The translations under genes were made by a program, and so were the position numbers. Source: Plastoroseomonas hellenica (GTDB lineage: Bacteria > Pseudomonadota > Alphaproteobacteria > Acetobacterales > Acetobacteraceae). Taken from it: a stretch of 64,000 nt of DNA. Positions 46,120-57,905 of this stretch are shown here, one piece after another (positions within the stretch are counted from its first letter, which is position 1; each line of letters begins with the position of its first letter). The stretch is taken from the NCBI RefSeq assembly GCF_018129085.1, contig NZ_JAAGBB010000006.1, positions 163,008-227,007 on the forward strand, read 5' to 3'. The notes under the pieces were generated by a model. The model did not search any database. It saw only the letters and a program-made list of their open reading frames with translations, and was not told the origin of the DNA.

Positions 46120-46298
46120 GCTGTGTTCGGCCTTCTAGATGCGCAGCCAGCATCCGGCCACGCCTTGCCGCGCGGCGGCGGGACCGCAGCGCAGCATGGC
46201 GCGGACCATAGCCTCGCCCCGCGCGCTTCGCCATAGGGGCCGTGCATGGAATCCAAGGCTTTGCACGTGGCGAAATGGTCATGTCGGCGGCCTGAAAC

Positions 46299-46339
46299 GC
46301 CGAACGGCGCCGGCCCCTGAGGGGCCGGCGCCGTTCGGC
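46299..46339 (-). terminator. 19-bp perfect hairpin after tRNA-Asp
   Basis: Bases 46299-46317 and 46321-46339 are perfect inverted copies (19 bp) around a TGA loop; the arm contains CGAACGGCGCCGGCCCC. It begins 15 bases after the 3' end of tRNA-Asp on the minus strand and is followed by GTTTC. It very probably ends the hup-tRNA-Val-tRNA-Asp transcript, insulating the nuo promoter. Confidence 0.75.
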
Positions 46340-46354
46340 ATCCGCTGCGTCGCG

Positions 46355-46431
<77 letters not shown>

Positions 46432-46510
46432 TTGCGGCGTGGCGGCGGAATACGGCCGGGGCCCTCCGGTGTCAAGCACGTGGCAGCCGGGAAATCGAGC
46501 CGACAGGAAA

Positions 46511-46582
46511 TGGGCGCTGACGGGTTCGAACCGCCGACATCCTGTGTGTAAGACAGGCGCTCTACCGCTGAGCTAAGCGCCC
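46511..46582 (-). tRNA. tRNA-Val (TAC)
   Basis: 72-base gene with no encoded CCA. Acceptor GGGCGCT pairs with AGCGCCC, D arm GCTCAGCGGTAGAGC, anticodon arm CCTGTCTTACACACAGG with anticodon TAC, T arm GGCGGTTCGAACCCGTC. The discriminator base is A at 46511. It is downstream of hup on the same strand. Confidence 0.97.
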
Positions 46583-46685
46583 CCCTGCGGGAAGCCTCGT
46601 TGTCCGTCCGTTTGCGCCTTCGGACAATGCCCCGCCTGCGCTTCGCGGACCTGGGCGGGCACGCAGCCCTGCCCGAGCGAGGGCC

Positions 46686-46958
46686 CTAGCCCACCGCTTC
46701 CTTGAGGCCCTTGCCGGCCTTGAAGCGCACCGTGGTGGTCTCCGGCACCGCGATTTCCTCGCCGGTGCGCGGATTGCGGCCGGTGCCCCCCTTGCGCTTC
46801 GAGATGGCGAAGCTGCCGAAGCCGACGAGGCGCACCTCCTGCTTCTGCTTCAGCGCTGCGGTGATGGCGTCGAAGACGACGTCGATCAGCTCGCCGGCTT
46901 TCGCCTTCGGCAGATCGCCTGCTTCGGCCACGGCCGCGATGAGATCCTGCTTGTTCAC
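46686..46958 (-). CDS. hup: DNA-binding protein HU (beta type)
   Basis: Nucleoid protein that bends DNA without sequence preference. The body KQDLIAAVAEAGDLPKAKA and GFGSFAISKRKGGTGRNPRTGEEI (key parts VRLVGFGSFAISKR and GRNPRTGEEI, which form the DNA-embracing arm) are HU-typical. GTG at 46958 preceded by AGGGGAG gives exactly 90 residues; the longer frame upstream is not conserved. It is 178 bases after lon, separated by a 13-bp hairpin, so it has its own promoter. The lon-hup order is common in proteobacteria. Confidence 0.95.
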   Translation of the reverse strand: MNKQDLIAAVAEAGDLPKAKAGELIDVVFDAITAALKQKQEVRLVGFGSFAISKRKGGTGRNPRTGEEIAVPETTTVRFKAGKGLKEAVG

Positions 46959-47083
46959 GATCGAAGCTCCCCTGCCCCGCCGATGGCAGGGTCCCGACAC
47001 GCGCTTCCCTGACGATGGCCGGGACTCTAGGCGGGCCGATTCGCGGCCGTCAATCGCGGGAGAGCCACAGTCGCGGATAAGCG

Positions 47084-47112
47084 AAGCCCGGCGCGGGAAC
47101 CGCGCCGGGCTT
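47084..47112 (-). terminator. Hairpin terminator after lon
   Basis: AAGCCCGGCGCGG and CCGCGCCGGGCTT form a perfect 13-bp stem with a GAA loop, 24 bases past the lon stop. No T run longer than two. The strength and position argue for lon termination ahead of hup. Confidence 0.65.
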
Positions 47113-47136
47113 GTACACGCCTGCCGGGAAGTGGCG

Positions 47137-49554
<2,418 letters not shown>

Positions 49555-49678
49555 GGGGACCTCACATCGGACGATCGGCACCCGGTCCGCCCCCGGTGGG
49601 TTGTATCACCGGTTTGGAGCGGCGCGGGCCAGGGCCGCGGGAGAAGAGACAGATGGCCCCGCGCGGGACCCGCAGCAA

Positions 49679-49700
49679 GGCCCGGCCGTTGGGCCGGGCC
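49679..49700 (-). terminator. Hairpin terminator after clpX
   Basis: GGCCCGGCC and GGCCGGGCC form a perfect 9-bp stem with a 4-base loop, 13 bases past the clpX stop on the minus strand. GC-rich, without a T run. Confidence 0.55.
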
Positions 49701-49713
49701 GGGTTGGGCTTGA

Positions 49714-50970
<1,257 letters not shown>

Positions 50971-51020
50971 GGGCACTCCCGGCCCCCTCTCAGAGTCTCG
51001 GGGGCGTCATCGGACTGTAG

Positions 51021-51065
51021 CCCCCCGGCCGTCCGGGGGGGAAGATAAAGGCTGGCGCGGCCTTT
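51021..51065. terminator. Two adjacent hairpins between clpP and clpX
   Basis: AAAGGC/GCCTTT (51047-51065, 7-base loop) and then CCCCCCGG/CCGGGGGG (51021-51040, 4-base loop) lie in the 111-base gap. On the minus strand they follow the clpP stop by about 16 and 41 bases. They could end part of the clpP transcript or lie in the clpX leader. Confidence 0.4.
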
Positions 51066-51081
51066 CGTGCCGCCCCCGGTG

Positions 51082-51726
51082 TCACCCTTTGGCACCATCG
51101 CCCGCCGGCAGCGGCCGCTGCTCCACCACTTGGTCGATCAGGCCCCAATCGCGGGCCTCCTCGGACGACATGTAGCTGTCGCGTTCCAGCTTGGCCTGGA
51201 TCGCCTCCAGGGTCTGGCCGGTATGCTTCCGGTAGATCTCGTTCAGGCGCTCGCGCACCTTCAGGATCTCGCGCGCCTGGATCTCGATGTCCGTCGCCTG
51301 GCCCTGGGCGCCGCCGGAAGGCTGATGGACCATGATCCGGCTGTTCGGCAGGCCATAGCGCTTGCCCTTCTCGCCGGCGGTCAGCAGCAGGGAGCCCATG
51401 GAGGCAGCCTGGCCGATACAGACCGTGGAGACCGGGGCGCGGATGTATTGCATGGTGTCATACATCGCGAGGCCGGCAGTCACCACGCCGCCCGGAGAAT
51501 TGATATAGAAAGCGATGTCCTTGTTCGGGTTCTCGCTCTCCAGGAACAACAACTGCGCGCAGATCAGGGCCGAGACCTGGTCGAAGACCGGCCCGGTCAG
51601 GAAGATGATACGTTCCTTCAGAAGGCGCGAATAGATGTCGAAGGCCCGTTCGCCGCGTGCCGTCTGCTCGACGACCATGGGGACGAGAGTGTTGTTGTAG
51701 ACTTCGAGCGGATCACGGTCCCGCAT
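51082..51726 (-). CDS. clpP: ATP-dependent Clp protease proteolytic subunit
   Basis: Serine protease chamber of ClpXP. The catalytic Ser is in [13 protein letters not shown] and the His in [32 protein letters not shown] (key part NSPGG) is the oxyanion strand. The ATG at 51726 has AAAGGA about 8 bases upstream; a TTG two codons earlier is less likely. Length 214. The usual upstream neighbour, trigger factor (tig), is absent; instead the metallo-hydrolase gene ends 121 bases upstream. Confidence 0.97.
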   Translation of the reverse strand: MRDRDPLEVYNNTLVPMVVEQTARGERAFDIYSRLLKERIIFLTGPVFDQVSALICAQLLFLESENPNKDIAFYINSPGGVVTAGLAMYDTMQYIRAPVSTVCIGQAASMGSLLLTAGEKGKRYGLPNSRIMVHQPSGGAQGQATDIEIQAREILKVRERLNEIYRKHTGQTLEAIQAKLERDSYMSSEEARDWGLIDQVVEQRPLPAGDGAKG

Positions 51727-51847
51727 AGTCAAATCCTTTCTTGCGGCAGAGGAGCTTCGCGCGCCGGACGCGCTGCGCCGGCCCCCCGAGCCTCACTGCA
51801 ATGTGGTGCATGCGCCGGGGCGGGGAAAGTCCCCCGTCGACACCCCG

Positions 51848-52660
51848 TTAACCGAGAGCCTCTTCGTCGGGCACTTCGATCACCATCCCATCCCGGCCGG
51901 GCTCGATTCCAGGGGGAAGGGTCCGTTCCAGCCAGGCGAAGTCCATGTCCGGGCCCATATGGGTCAGCACCGTCCGCCGCGGCCGGAGTTCGGCCACCCA
52001 GTCCAGCACCTGCCCCAGATTCGCATGCACCCGGTGCGGCTCGCGCTGGAAGCAGGCGACCACCCAGGTGTCAAGCCCGTGCAGGGCGGCCAGCGTCGCC
52101 TCCGGCATGCGAACCAGGTCGGTCGAATAGGCGAATCGGCCGATGCGCAGGCCGAGCGTCTCCATCACCGCGTGGTCCTGGGACAGGAAGCCGACCCGCA
52201 TCCCGGCCAGGATCGCGCTCTGCCCGGGGCGGACCGGCGCCGGCGTCAGGGCGGGCCGGAAGAAGGCCGGCGGCGTCGCGGGCAGGAAGGCGTAATCGAA
52301 CCGCCTCTGCAACGCATCCAGCGTCGCCGGCAGGGCATGCGCCGCGAGGCCGCGGCCGATGTTGCGGTTGACGATCCTGAGCTCGTCCACGCCCATGATG
52401 TGGTCGGCATGATCATGGGTGAAGATCAGCGCATCGACGCCGCCGACGCCCGCGGCCAGCAACTGGTTGCGCAGGTCGGGCCCGGCATCCACCAGCAGGC
52501 GCTCGCCATCCGGCGCCTCGACCAGGATGGCGCTGCGGGTGCGGCGGTTGCGCGGGTCGGTCGGGTCGCAGGCGCCCCAGGCCCCCTGCCCGTCCGCACC
52601 ACCGATCTGCGGCACCCCGGCCGAGGAGCCGCAGCCGAGCAGGGTGACGCGCAGCGGCAT
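51848..52660 (-). CDS. MBL-fold metallo-hydrolase (PhnP-like cyclic phosphodiesterase family)
   Basis: Metallo-beta-lactamase-fold hydrolase. The metal site HxHxDH appears as LIFTHDHADHIMGVDELR near residue 78, preceded by LVDAGPDLRNQLL and, at the N-terminus, LGCGSSAGVPQIGG. VLTHMGPDMDF supplies a late His/Asp. The GCGSSxGVP start is typical of PhnP/YcbX-like phosphodiesterases; the substrate is not known. The 270-residue length is usual. It lies 6 bases after tatD, in the conserved block rlpA-dacF-tmk-holB-metG-tatD-MBL. Confidence 0.9.
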   Translation of the reverse strand: MPLRVTLLGCGSSAGVPQIGGADGQGAWGACDPTDPRNRRTRSAILVEAPDGERLLVDAGPDLRNQLLAAGVGGVDALIFTHDHADHIMGVDELRIVNRNIGRGLAAHALPATLDALQRRFDYAFLPATPPAFFRPALTPAPVRPGQSAILAGMRVGFLSQDHAVMETLGLRIGRFAYSTDLVRMPEATLAALHGLDTWVVACFQREPHRVHANLGQVLDWVAELRPRRTVLTHMGPDMDFAWLERTLPPGIEPGRDGMVIEVPDEEALG

Positions 52661-52666
52661 GGGCTC

Positions 52667-53440
52667 TCAGCCCGCCTTGGGAAAGAGGCGCCGGAAATTG
52701 GCGGTGGTCAGCGCCTCGGTCTCGGCGATGGAAAGGCCCCGGACCTCGGCCAGCACGCGGGCGGTATGGGCGACCATGCCGGGCTCGCAGCGCTTGCCCC
52801 GGAAGGGCACGGGCGCGAGGTAGGGGCTGTCGGTTTCGACCAGCAGCCGATCGGCCGGCAGATCGGCCACGATGTCGCGAATCTCCTGGCTTTTCGGAAA
52901 GGTCAGGATGCCGGAGAGCGAGACATAGCCCCCGATCGCCACCGCCCGCTCAGCCAGCCGCCGGCCGGAGGAGAAGCAATGCAGCAGGAAGTCGAACGGC
53001 CCGCCCTCCGCCCGCTCCCGCTCCAGGATGTCGGCGATGTCGTCATCGGCCTGCCGGGCATGGATCGCGAGCGGCAGCCCGGCGATCCGAGCGGCCCGGA
53101 TGTGCCGGCGGAACCCCTCCTGCTGCACGTCGCGCGGCGCCTTGTCGTAGAAATAGTCGAGGCCGGATTCGCCGATGCCGATAACCCGCGGATGATCGGC
53201 GAGCGCCACGAGCTGCTCGACCGTCGGCATCTCGCCGTCGGCTGCATTGTGCGGATGGACGCCGACGGTGCCCCAGACGTCGGGGAAGCGCTCGGCCAGC
53301 GCCTTCACCGTCGCGGCCTGGTGAAAGCGGGTGCCGATGGTCACCAGCAGCCCGACGCCTGCATCCCGGGCCCGGCCGACCACGTCTTCGATCTCAGCCT
53401 CGGTGAAGTAGTCGAGGTGGCAATGGCTGTCGACGAGCAT
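52667..53440 (-). CDS. tatD: TatD-family metal-dependent hydrolase (DNase)
   Basis: TIM-barrel metallohydrolase; relatives are 3'-5' exonucleases active on DNA and RNA. Metal ligands: MLVDSHCHLDYF (HxH at residues 6-8), GVHPHNA, GESGLDYFYD (the Glu ligand), HARQADDD, LHCFSSG and ETDSPYLAPVPFRG (key part VETDSPYLAP). The ATG at 53440 begins directly at the first motif and is 4 bases after the metG stop; a longer frame runs into metG. Length 257. Confidence 0.94.
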   Translation of the reverse strand: MLVDSHCHLDYFTEAEIEDVVGRARDAGVGLLVTIGTRFHQAATVKALAERFPDVWGTVGVHPHNAADGEMPTVEQLVALADHPRVIGIGESGLDYFYDKAPRDVQQEGFRRHIRAARIAGLPLAIHARQADDDIADILERERAEGGPFDFLLHCFSSGRRLAERAVAIGGYVSLSGILTFPKSQEIRDIVADLPADRLLVETDSPYLAPVPFRGKRCEPGMVAHTARVLAEVRGLSIAETEALTTANFRRLFPKAG

Positions 53441-53444
53441 CGGC

Positions 53445-54974
53445 TCAGCCCGCCTGGATCTTCGCGAAGAGGGGTGCCGGCGCCGGCAGCGGCAGCCCAC
53501 CGGGCAGCGGCACCGCGAGTGCCGCGATCGCGCGGGCCTCCGCCGGCACGCCGAGCTGGTAGAGCAGCTTCGCCATGGTCTCGGGCATGACGGGCTGCAG
53601 CAGGGTCGCGGCCAGCCGCAGCGCGTCGTGCAGGTGCCGCAGCACCGCGACGCCGCGCGCCGGGTCGGTCTTCTTCAGTGCCCAGGGCTGGGTCTGGGTG
53701 ACGTAGCCATTCGCCTCCCGCACCAGGGCGAAGATCGCGGCGATCGCCTGATCGAATTTCTGCTCGTCGATCAGCGACCGCACCTGCGCGACCAGTCCTT
53801 GCCCGGCCGCCACCAGCGCCGCCTCGGCGTCGCCGGGCGCGCCCGGCTCCGGCAGCACCGCATCGCAGTTGCGCTGCATCAAGGTCAGCGTCCGCTGGGC
53901 GAGGTTGCCGAGCTGGTCGGCCAGCTCCCCGTTCAGCCGCGCGATCAGCGCCGCGCGCGCGAAGTCGCCGTCATTGCCGAAGGGCACCTCGCGCAACAGG
54001 AAATAGCGCAGCGGATCGAGGCCGAACTCCTCGATCAGCGCGACCGGGTCGATGGCATTGCCGAGCGACTTCGACATCTTCTGTCCCTCGATCGTCCACC
54101 AGCCATGCGCGAAGACGCGCTTCGGCGGCGGCAGGTCGGCGGCCATCAGGAAGGCAGGCCAGTAGATGGCATGGAAGCGCAGGATGTCCTTGCCGACGAA
54201 ATGCACATCGGCCGGCCAGAAATGCCAGAGCGGCGCGCCCTCGTCGGGGTAGCCGAGCGCGGTGATGTAGTTGGTCAGCGCATCCAGCCACACATACATG
54301 ACATGGGCGGGGTCGCCCGGCACCTTCACGCCCCAGGTGAAGCTGGTGCGGCTGATCGAAAGGTCCTGCAGCCCCGACTTCACGAAGCTCAGCACCTCGT
54401 TGCGGCGCGACGGCGGCGCGATGAAATCCGGGTTCGCCTCGTAGAACGACAGCAGCCGCTCCCCCCAGGCGCCGAGGCGGAAGAAGTAGGACGGCTCCCG
54501 CACCCATTCGACCGGCGCGCCGGAGGGCGCGTATTTCACCCCGTCGCGCTCGGTGAGCTCGTCCGGGCCGTAGAAGGCCTCGTCGCGCACCGCGTACCAG
54601 CCCTCGTAATGGCCGAGATAGATCTCGCCCTTCGCGACCAGCCGTTCCCAGAGCGCGGTGCAGGCGCGCTTGTGCCGGTCCTCCGTCGTGCGGATGAAGT
54701 CGTCGTTGGAGAAGCCCATCACGCGCGCGAGTTCGCGGAAGGAGGTGCTGACCCGGTCGGTGAAGGCCTGCGGATCCTCGCCGGCGTCGCGCGCTGCCTT
54801 CTCGACCTTCTGGCCATGCTCGTCAGTGCCGGTCAGGAAGTGGACCTCATGCCCGTCCAGACGCTTGAACCGCGCCGTCATATCGGTCGCGAGCGAGGTA
54901 TAGGCATGGCCGACATGCGGCTTGTCGTTGACGTAGTAGATCGGCGTGGTGAGGTAGATCGGCGCGCGGGTCAT
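53445..54974 (-). CDS. metG: Methionyl-tRNA synthetase
   Basis: Class I synthetase charging initiator and elongator tRNA-Met. The HIGH-like motif is KPHVGHAYTSLATD (HVGH at residues 20-23), KMSKS is in EGQKMSKSLGNAI (about residue 300), and FLTGTDEHGQKVEKAA is the MetRS signature. The connective domain has no zinc cysteine cluster, the type with short CP. The 509-residue length shows that the C-terminal tRNA-binding extension of E. coli MetG is absent, as in many alphaproteobacteria. It lies 10 bases after holB. Confidence 0.97.
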   Translation of the reverse strand: MTRAPIYLTTPIYYVNDKPHVGHAYTSLATDMTARFKRLDGHEVHFLTGTDEHGQKVEKAARDAGEDPQAFTDRVSTSFRELARVMGFSNDDFIRTTEDRHKRACTALWERLVAKGEIYLGHYEGWYAVRDEAFYGPDELTERDGVKYAPSGAPVEWVREPSYFFRLGAWGERLLSFYEANPDFIAPPSRRNEVLSFVKSGLQDLSISRTSFTWGVKVPGDPAHVMYVWLDALTNYITALGYPDEGAPLWHFWPADVHFVGKDILRFHAIYWPAFLMAADLPPPKRVFAHGWWTIEGQKMSKSLGNAIDPVALIEEFGLDPLRYFLLREVPFGNDGDFARAALIARLNGELADQLGNLAQRTLTLMQRNCDAVLPEPGAPGDAEAALVAAGQGLVAQVRSLIDEQKFDQAIAAIFALVREANGYVTQTQPWALKKTDPARGVAVLRHLHDALRLAATLLQPVMPETMAKLLYQLGVPAEARAIAALAVPLPGGLPLPAPAPLFAKIQAG

Positions 54975-54984
54975 CAGGTCCTGC

Positions 54985-55998
54985 TCAGTCCGCGGCGAGC
55001 CAGGAAAGCGCGGTCAGCGCTGCCTGCTTGCGGTCCAGATTGAGCCGCTCCGTCTCATCCGCGAGGCGGCCGAGCCTATCCCATAGCCCCGCCCAGTCGG
55101 CAAGCGGACGCGCCGCAACCCAGCCCGGCGCCGCCTCCCCCCGCCCTGCCCGCGCCGTCGCCTCCGCGATCGCCCGTCGCAGCAGGGTGAAGAACAGCGC
55201 GAAGGAGGTCCCCTGGCGATCGGCGGCCAGCTTGTCGGCCGTGGCCATCGCCCGTTTCGCCTCCGGCGCCGCCAGCACCTCCTCGACCATCGCGTGCACC
55301 GCGAGGCCGCCGCCCTCCGCCAGCCGCAGCGCGCGGCCCGGCGCGTTGCCCGCCAGCCGCGCCAGGGCGACGCGTTCCGCGGCCTCCATGCCCGGCAGCC
55401 AGGCGCCGAGCAGCGGCAGCAGCGCCGCATCGTTCGGCGGCGGCAGATCGAGCCGGCGGCAGCGGCTGCGGATGGTCGGCAGCAGCCGCCCCGGCGCCGA
55501 GGACACCAGCAGCAGCACGGCGCGGGGCGGCGGCTCCTCCAGCACCTTCAGGATGGCGTTCGCGGCGGCGGGGTTCATCAACTCGGCCCCGTCCAGCACC
55601 ACCACGCGCCAGCCGCCCTCGGCGGCGGTGAGCGCCATGAAGCCCGGGATCAGCCGCGCCGCCTCCACATTGATGACATCGCTGCGCTTGCGGTCGCCTT
55701 GCAACGTCCCCGGCTCGATGGTCAGCAGGTCGGCATGGGCGCCGGCGGCGATGCGGCGGAACACGGCGCTGTCGGGGGGCACGAAGAGCGGTGCCTTACC
55801 CTCCGGCGCGCGTGGCCGGCCGGCGAGGAGGAAGCGCGCGAAGCGATAGGCGAGCGTCGCCTTGCCCACGCCCTCCGGCCCCGCGATCAGCCAAGCATGG
55901 TGTAGCCGCCCGGCGCGCGCAGCGGCGTCGAGTGCCGCGGCGGCTTCGTCCTGCCCGACCAGCGCCGGGTTGGCGCGCGGTTCCGGCGGCAGGCTCAC
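54985..55998 (-). CDS. holB: DNA polymerase III subunit delta' (HolB)
   Basis: Clamp-loader subunit. Walker A is GPEGVGKATLAYRFARFLL (about residue 40), with VIDGAELMNP-type segment VVLDGAELMNPAAANAILKVLEEPPP (key parts DGAELMNPAAANAILK and LEEPP) and the SRC motif as IRSRCRRLDL. The GTG at 55998 overlaps the tmk stop (GTGA) and gives MSLPPEPRANPALVGQ; the longer frame is within tmk. Length 337, typical. Confidence 0.93.
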   Translation of the reverse strand: MSLPPEPRANPALVGQDEAAAALDAAARAGRLHHAWLIAGPEGVGKATLAYRFARFLLAGRPRAPEGKAPLFVPPDSAVFRRIAAGAHADLLTIEPGTLQGDRKRSDVINVEAARLIPGFMALTAAEGGWRVVVLDGAELMNPAAANAILKVLEEPPPRAVLLLVSSAPGRLLPTIRSRCRRLDLPPPNDAALLPLLGAWLPGMEAAERVALARLAGNAPGRALRLAEGGGLAVHAMVEEVLAAPEAKRAMATADKLAADRQGTSFALFFTLLRRAIAEATARAGRGEAAPGWVAARPLADWAGLWDRLGRLADETERLNLDRKQAALTALSWLAAD

Positions 55999-56639
55999 GG
56001 CGCGGGCCGCGCGAAGACGATGGCGCGGAGATCGGCGAACACCGCATCCGCGCCGCGCGCCGCGTTCACCACATGGCAACGCGCGGGCTCGGCGGCGGCG
56101 ATGGCCAGGAAGGCCTCGCGCACGCGCTGATGGAAGCCGAGGCCGAGGCGCTCATAGCGGTCCGGCTCGCCACGGCCGGCGGCGCGCGCCATGCCGGTCT
56201 CCGGCGGCAGGTCCAGGATCAGCGTCAGGTCGGGCGCGAAGCCCTCCAGCGCCACCGCCGAGAGTTGCTCCCAGACCGGGCGCGGCAGGCCCTGCCCGGC
56301 GCCCTGATAGGCCAGGGTGGAGTCCGCGAAGCGGTCGGAGATGACCGTGATGCCGGCGGCCAGCGCCGGCTGGATGGTGCGGGCCAGATGCTCGCGCCGG
56401 GCCGCGAAATGCAGCATCGCCTCGGCGACCGGATCCCAGTTGCCGCCGCTGAGCAGCAGGCTGCGGATGCGCTCCGCCCCGGGTGCTCCGCCCGGCTCCC
56501 GCGTACGCAGCACCGGCAGACCGGCTTCGGTCAGTGCCGCCGCGAGGCGCCGAACCTGGGTGGTCTTGCCCGCGCCCTCGCCGCCCTCGAGCGTGATGAA
56601 GCGCCCGCGCGGCAGAGGGGCTCGGACGGCGTCAGGCAC
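55995..56639 (-). CDS. tmk: Thymidylate kinase
   Basis: Phosphorylates dTMP to dTDP. The P-loop is FITLEGGEGAGKTTQVRRLA, followed by TREPGGAPGAERIRSLLL (DRX/EPGG motif), ISDRFADSTLAYQGAG (DR) and the lid region PPETGMARAAGRGEPDRYE. The GTG at 56639, overlapping dacF by 8 bases, gives 214 residues, the normal length; the frame to 56699 is a dacF shadow. Confidence 0.94.
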   Translation of the reverse strand: MPDAVRAPLPRGRFITLEGGEGAGKTTQVRRLAAALTEAGLPVLRTREPGGAPGAERIRSLLLSGGNWDPVAEAMLHFAARREHLARTIQPALAAGITVISDRFADSTLAYQGAGQGLPRPVWEQLSAVALEGFAPDLTLILDLPPETGMARAAGRGEPDRYERLGLGFHQRVREAFLAIAAAEPARCHVVNAARGADAVFADLRAIVFARPAP

Positions 56640-57867
56640 CGAACACCCAGCGCCCAATGACCGCCGGGATGCGCGGCAGCAGCCCGAGCCGCGCGACATC
56701 CGCGCCGGCGATCAGCGGCACCGTCATTGCCGGCACGCCCTGGCCGCCGACTTCCATGTGCCCGATCTCCTGGCCGCGGGCGACCGGCGCCGGCAGCGGC
56801 GCCTCGTAGCGCAGCTTCACCTGCAGCCGGTTGCGCCAGACCCGCGGCAGCGACAGCACCACGTCCCGCCCGCCGACCAGCGGCACCGATGCCCGGTCGC
56901 CGAGCCATACCGGCACCTCCTCGATGGTCTCGGAGGCGCGGAACAGCACCACATTCTCGAACTCGCGGAAGGCCCACTCCATCAGCCGCTCGCTCTCTTC
57001 CGAGCGGGCACGCATCGACGGCACCCCGTTGAACACCAGGACCAACCGCCGGTCGCCGCGCCTGACGCTGCCGGTGAGGCCATAGCCAGCCTCCTCGGTG
57101 TGCCCGGTCTTCAGCCCGTCCGCGCCGGCGACGCGCGCCAGCAGCGGGTTGCGGTTGTCCTGGCTGATGCCGTTCCAGGTGAAGCTGCGCTCGTTATAGT
57201 AGCGGTAGTACTCCGGAAAATCGGTGATGATGCGCCGCGCCAGGATGCTGAGGTCGCGCGCCGTCATCCGGTGCTCGGGATCGGGCCAGCCGGTCGAATT
57301 CCGGAAAGTGGAGTTGCTGAGGCCGATGCGGCGCGCGGTGGTGTTCAGCAGCTCCGCGAATTGCTGCTCGGAGCCGGCGATGCCTTCCGCCAGCACGACG
57401 CAGGCGTCATTGCCGGATTGCACGATCATGCCGCGGATCAGCGCCTCGACCGGGATCATGCTGCCGAGCTGGACGAACATCTTCGACCCGCCCATCCGCC
57501 AGGCGCGCTCGCTGACCGGCATTTCCTGGGTGAGTTGCAGCCGGCCCTGCTTCAACTGATCGAAGACCACATAGGCCGTCATCAGCTTCGACATGGAGGA
57601 TGGCGGCATCCGCTCGTCGGCATTCTTCTCGAGCAGCACCGCGCCGGTATCGGCATCGACCAGGATCGCCTGGCGGGCGATGGTGTCGAAAGGGCCGAGC
57701 GGGGTCTGCGCCGGGCTGCCGGAGGGCACGGCCGCTGGCGCGGGGCGGCGCTGTGGCGGCGCGGCGCGTTGGGCAGTGGCGGCGCCGGGCAGCAGGCCGA
57801 CCCCGCCCGCCCCGGCCAGCAGCAGGTTGCGGCGGGAAACGGCAGACGGCATTACGAAGCGGGTCAT
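56632..57867 (-). CDS. dacF: D-alanyl-D-alanine carboxypeptidase (PBP5/DacF type)
   Basis: Periplasmic penicillin-binding protein trimming peptidoglycan pentapeptides. SxxK is PPSSMSKLMTAYVVF, SxN is VQSGNDACVVLAEG, KTG is GLKTGHTEEAGYGL; the C-terminal PBP5-associated beta domain follows (APLPAPVARGQEIGHMEV). The N-terminus SAVSRRNLLLAGAGGVGLL carries a twin-arginine-like motif before the hydrophobic core, so Tat export is possible; cleavage near AATAQ. The ATG at 57867 is chosen; an ATG at 57852 is possible. Length 411. Confidence 0.93.
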   Translation of the reverse strand: MTRFVMPSAVSRRNLLLAGAGGVGLLPGAATAQRAAPPQRRPAPAAVPSGSPAQTPLGPFDTIARQAILVDADTGAVLLEKNADERMPPSSMSKLMTAYVVFDQLKQGRLQLTQEMPVSERAWRMGGSKMFVQLGSMIPVEALIRGMIVQSGNDACVVLAEGIAGSEQQFAELLNTTARRIGLSNSTFRNSTGWPDPEHRMTARDLSILARRIITDFPEYYRYYNERSFTWNGISQDNRNPLLARVAGADGLKTGHTEEAGYGLTGSVRRGDRRLVLVFNGVPSMRARSEESERLMEWAFREFENVVLFRASETIEEVPVWLGDRASVPLVGGRDVVLSLPRVWRNRLQVKLRYEAPLPAPVARGQEIGHMEVGGQGVPAMTVPLIAGADVARLGLLPRIPAVIGRWVFGA

Positions 57868-57905
57868 GGAACTCCCCTGAAGGCGCCCGGCGACTCGCCT
57901 GCGCC

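Noticed and set aside
51822..51837. Terminator after the MBL hydrolase gene
   Set aside because: GGGGA/TCCCC stem is only 5 bp and has no T run; too weak to annotate.
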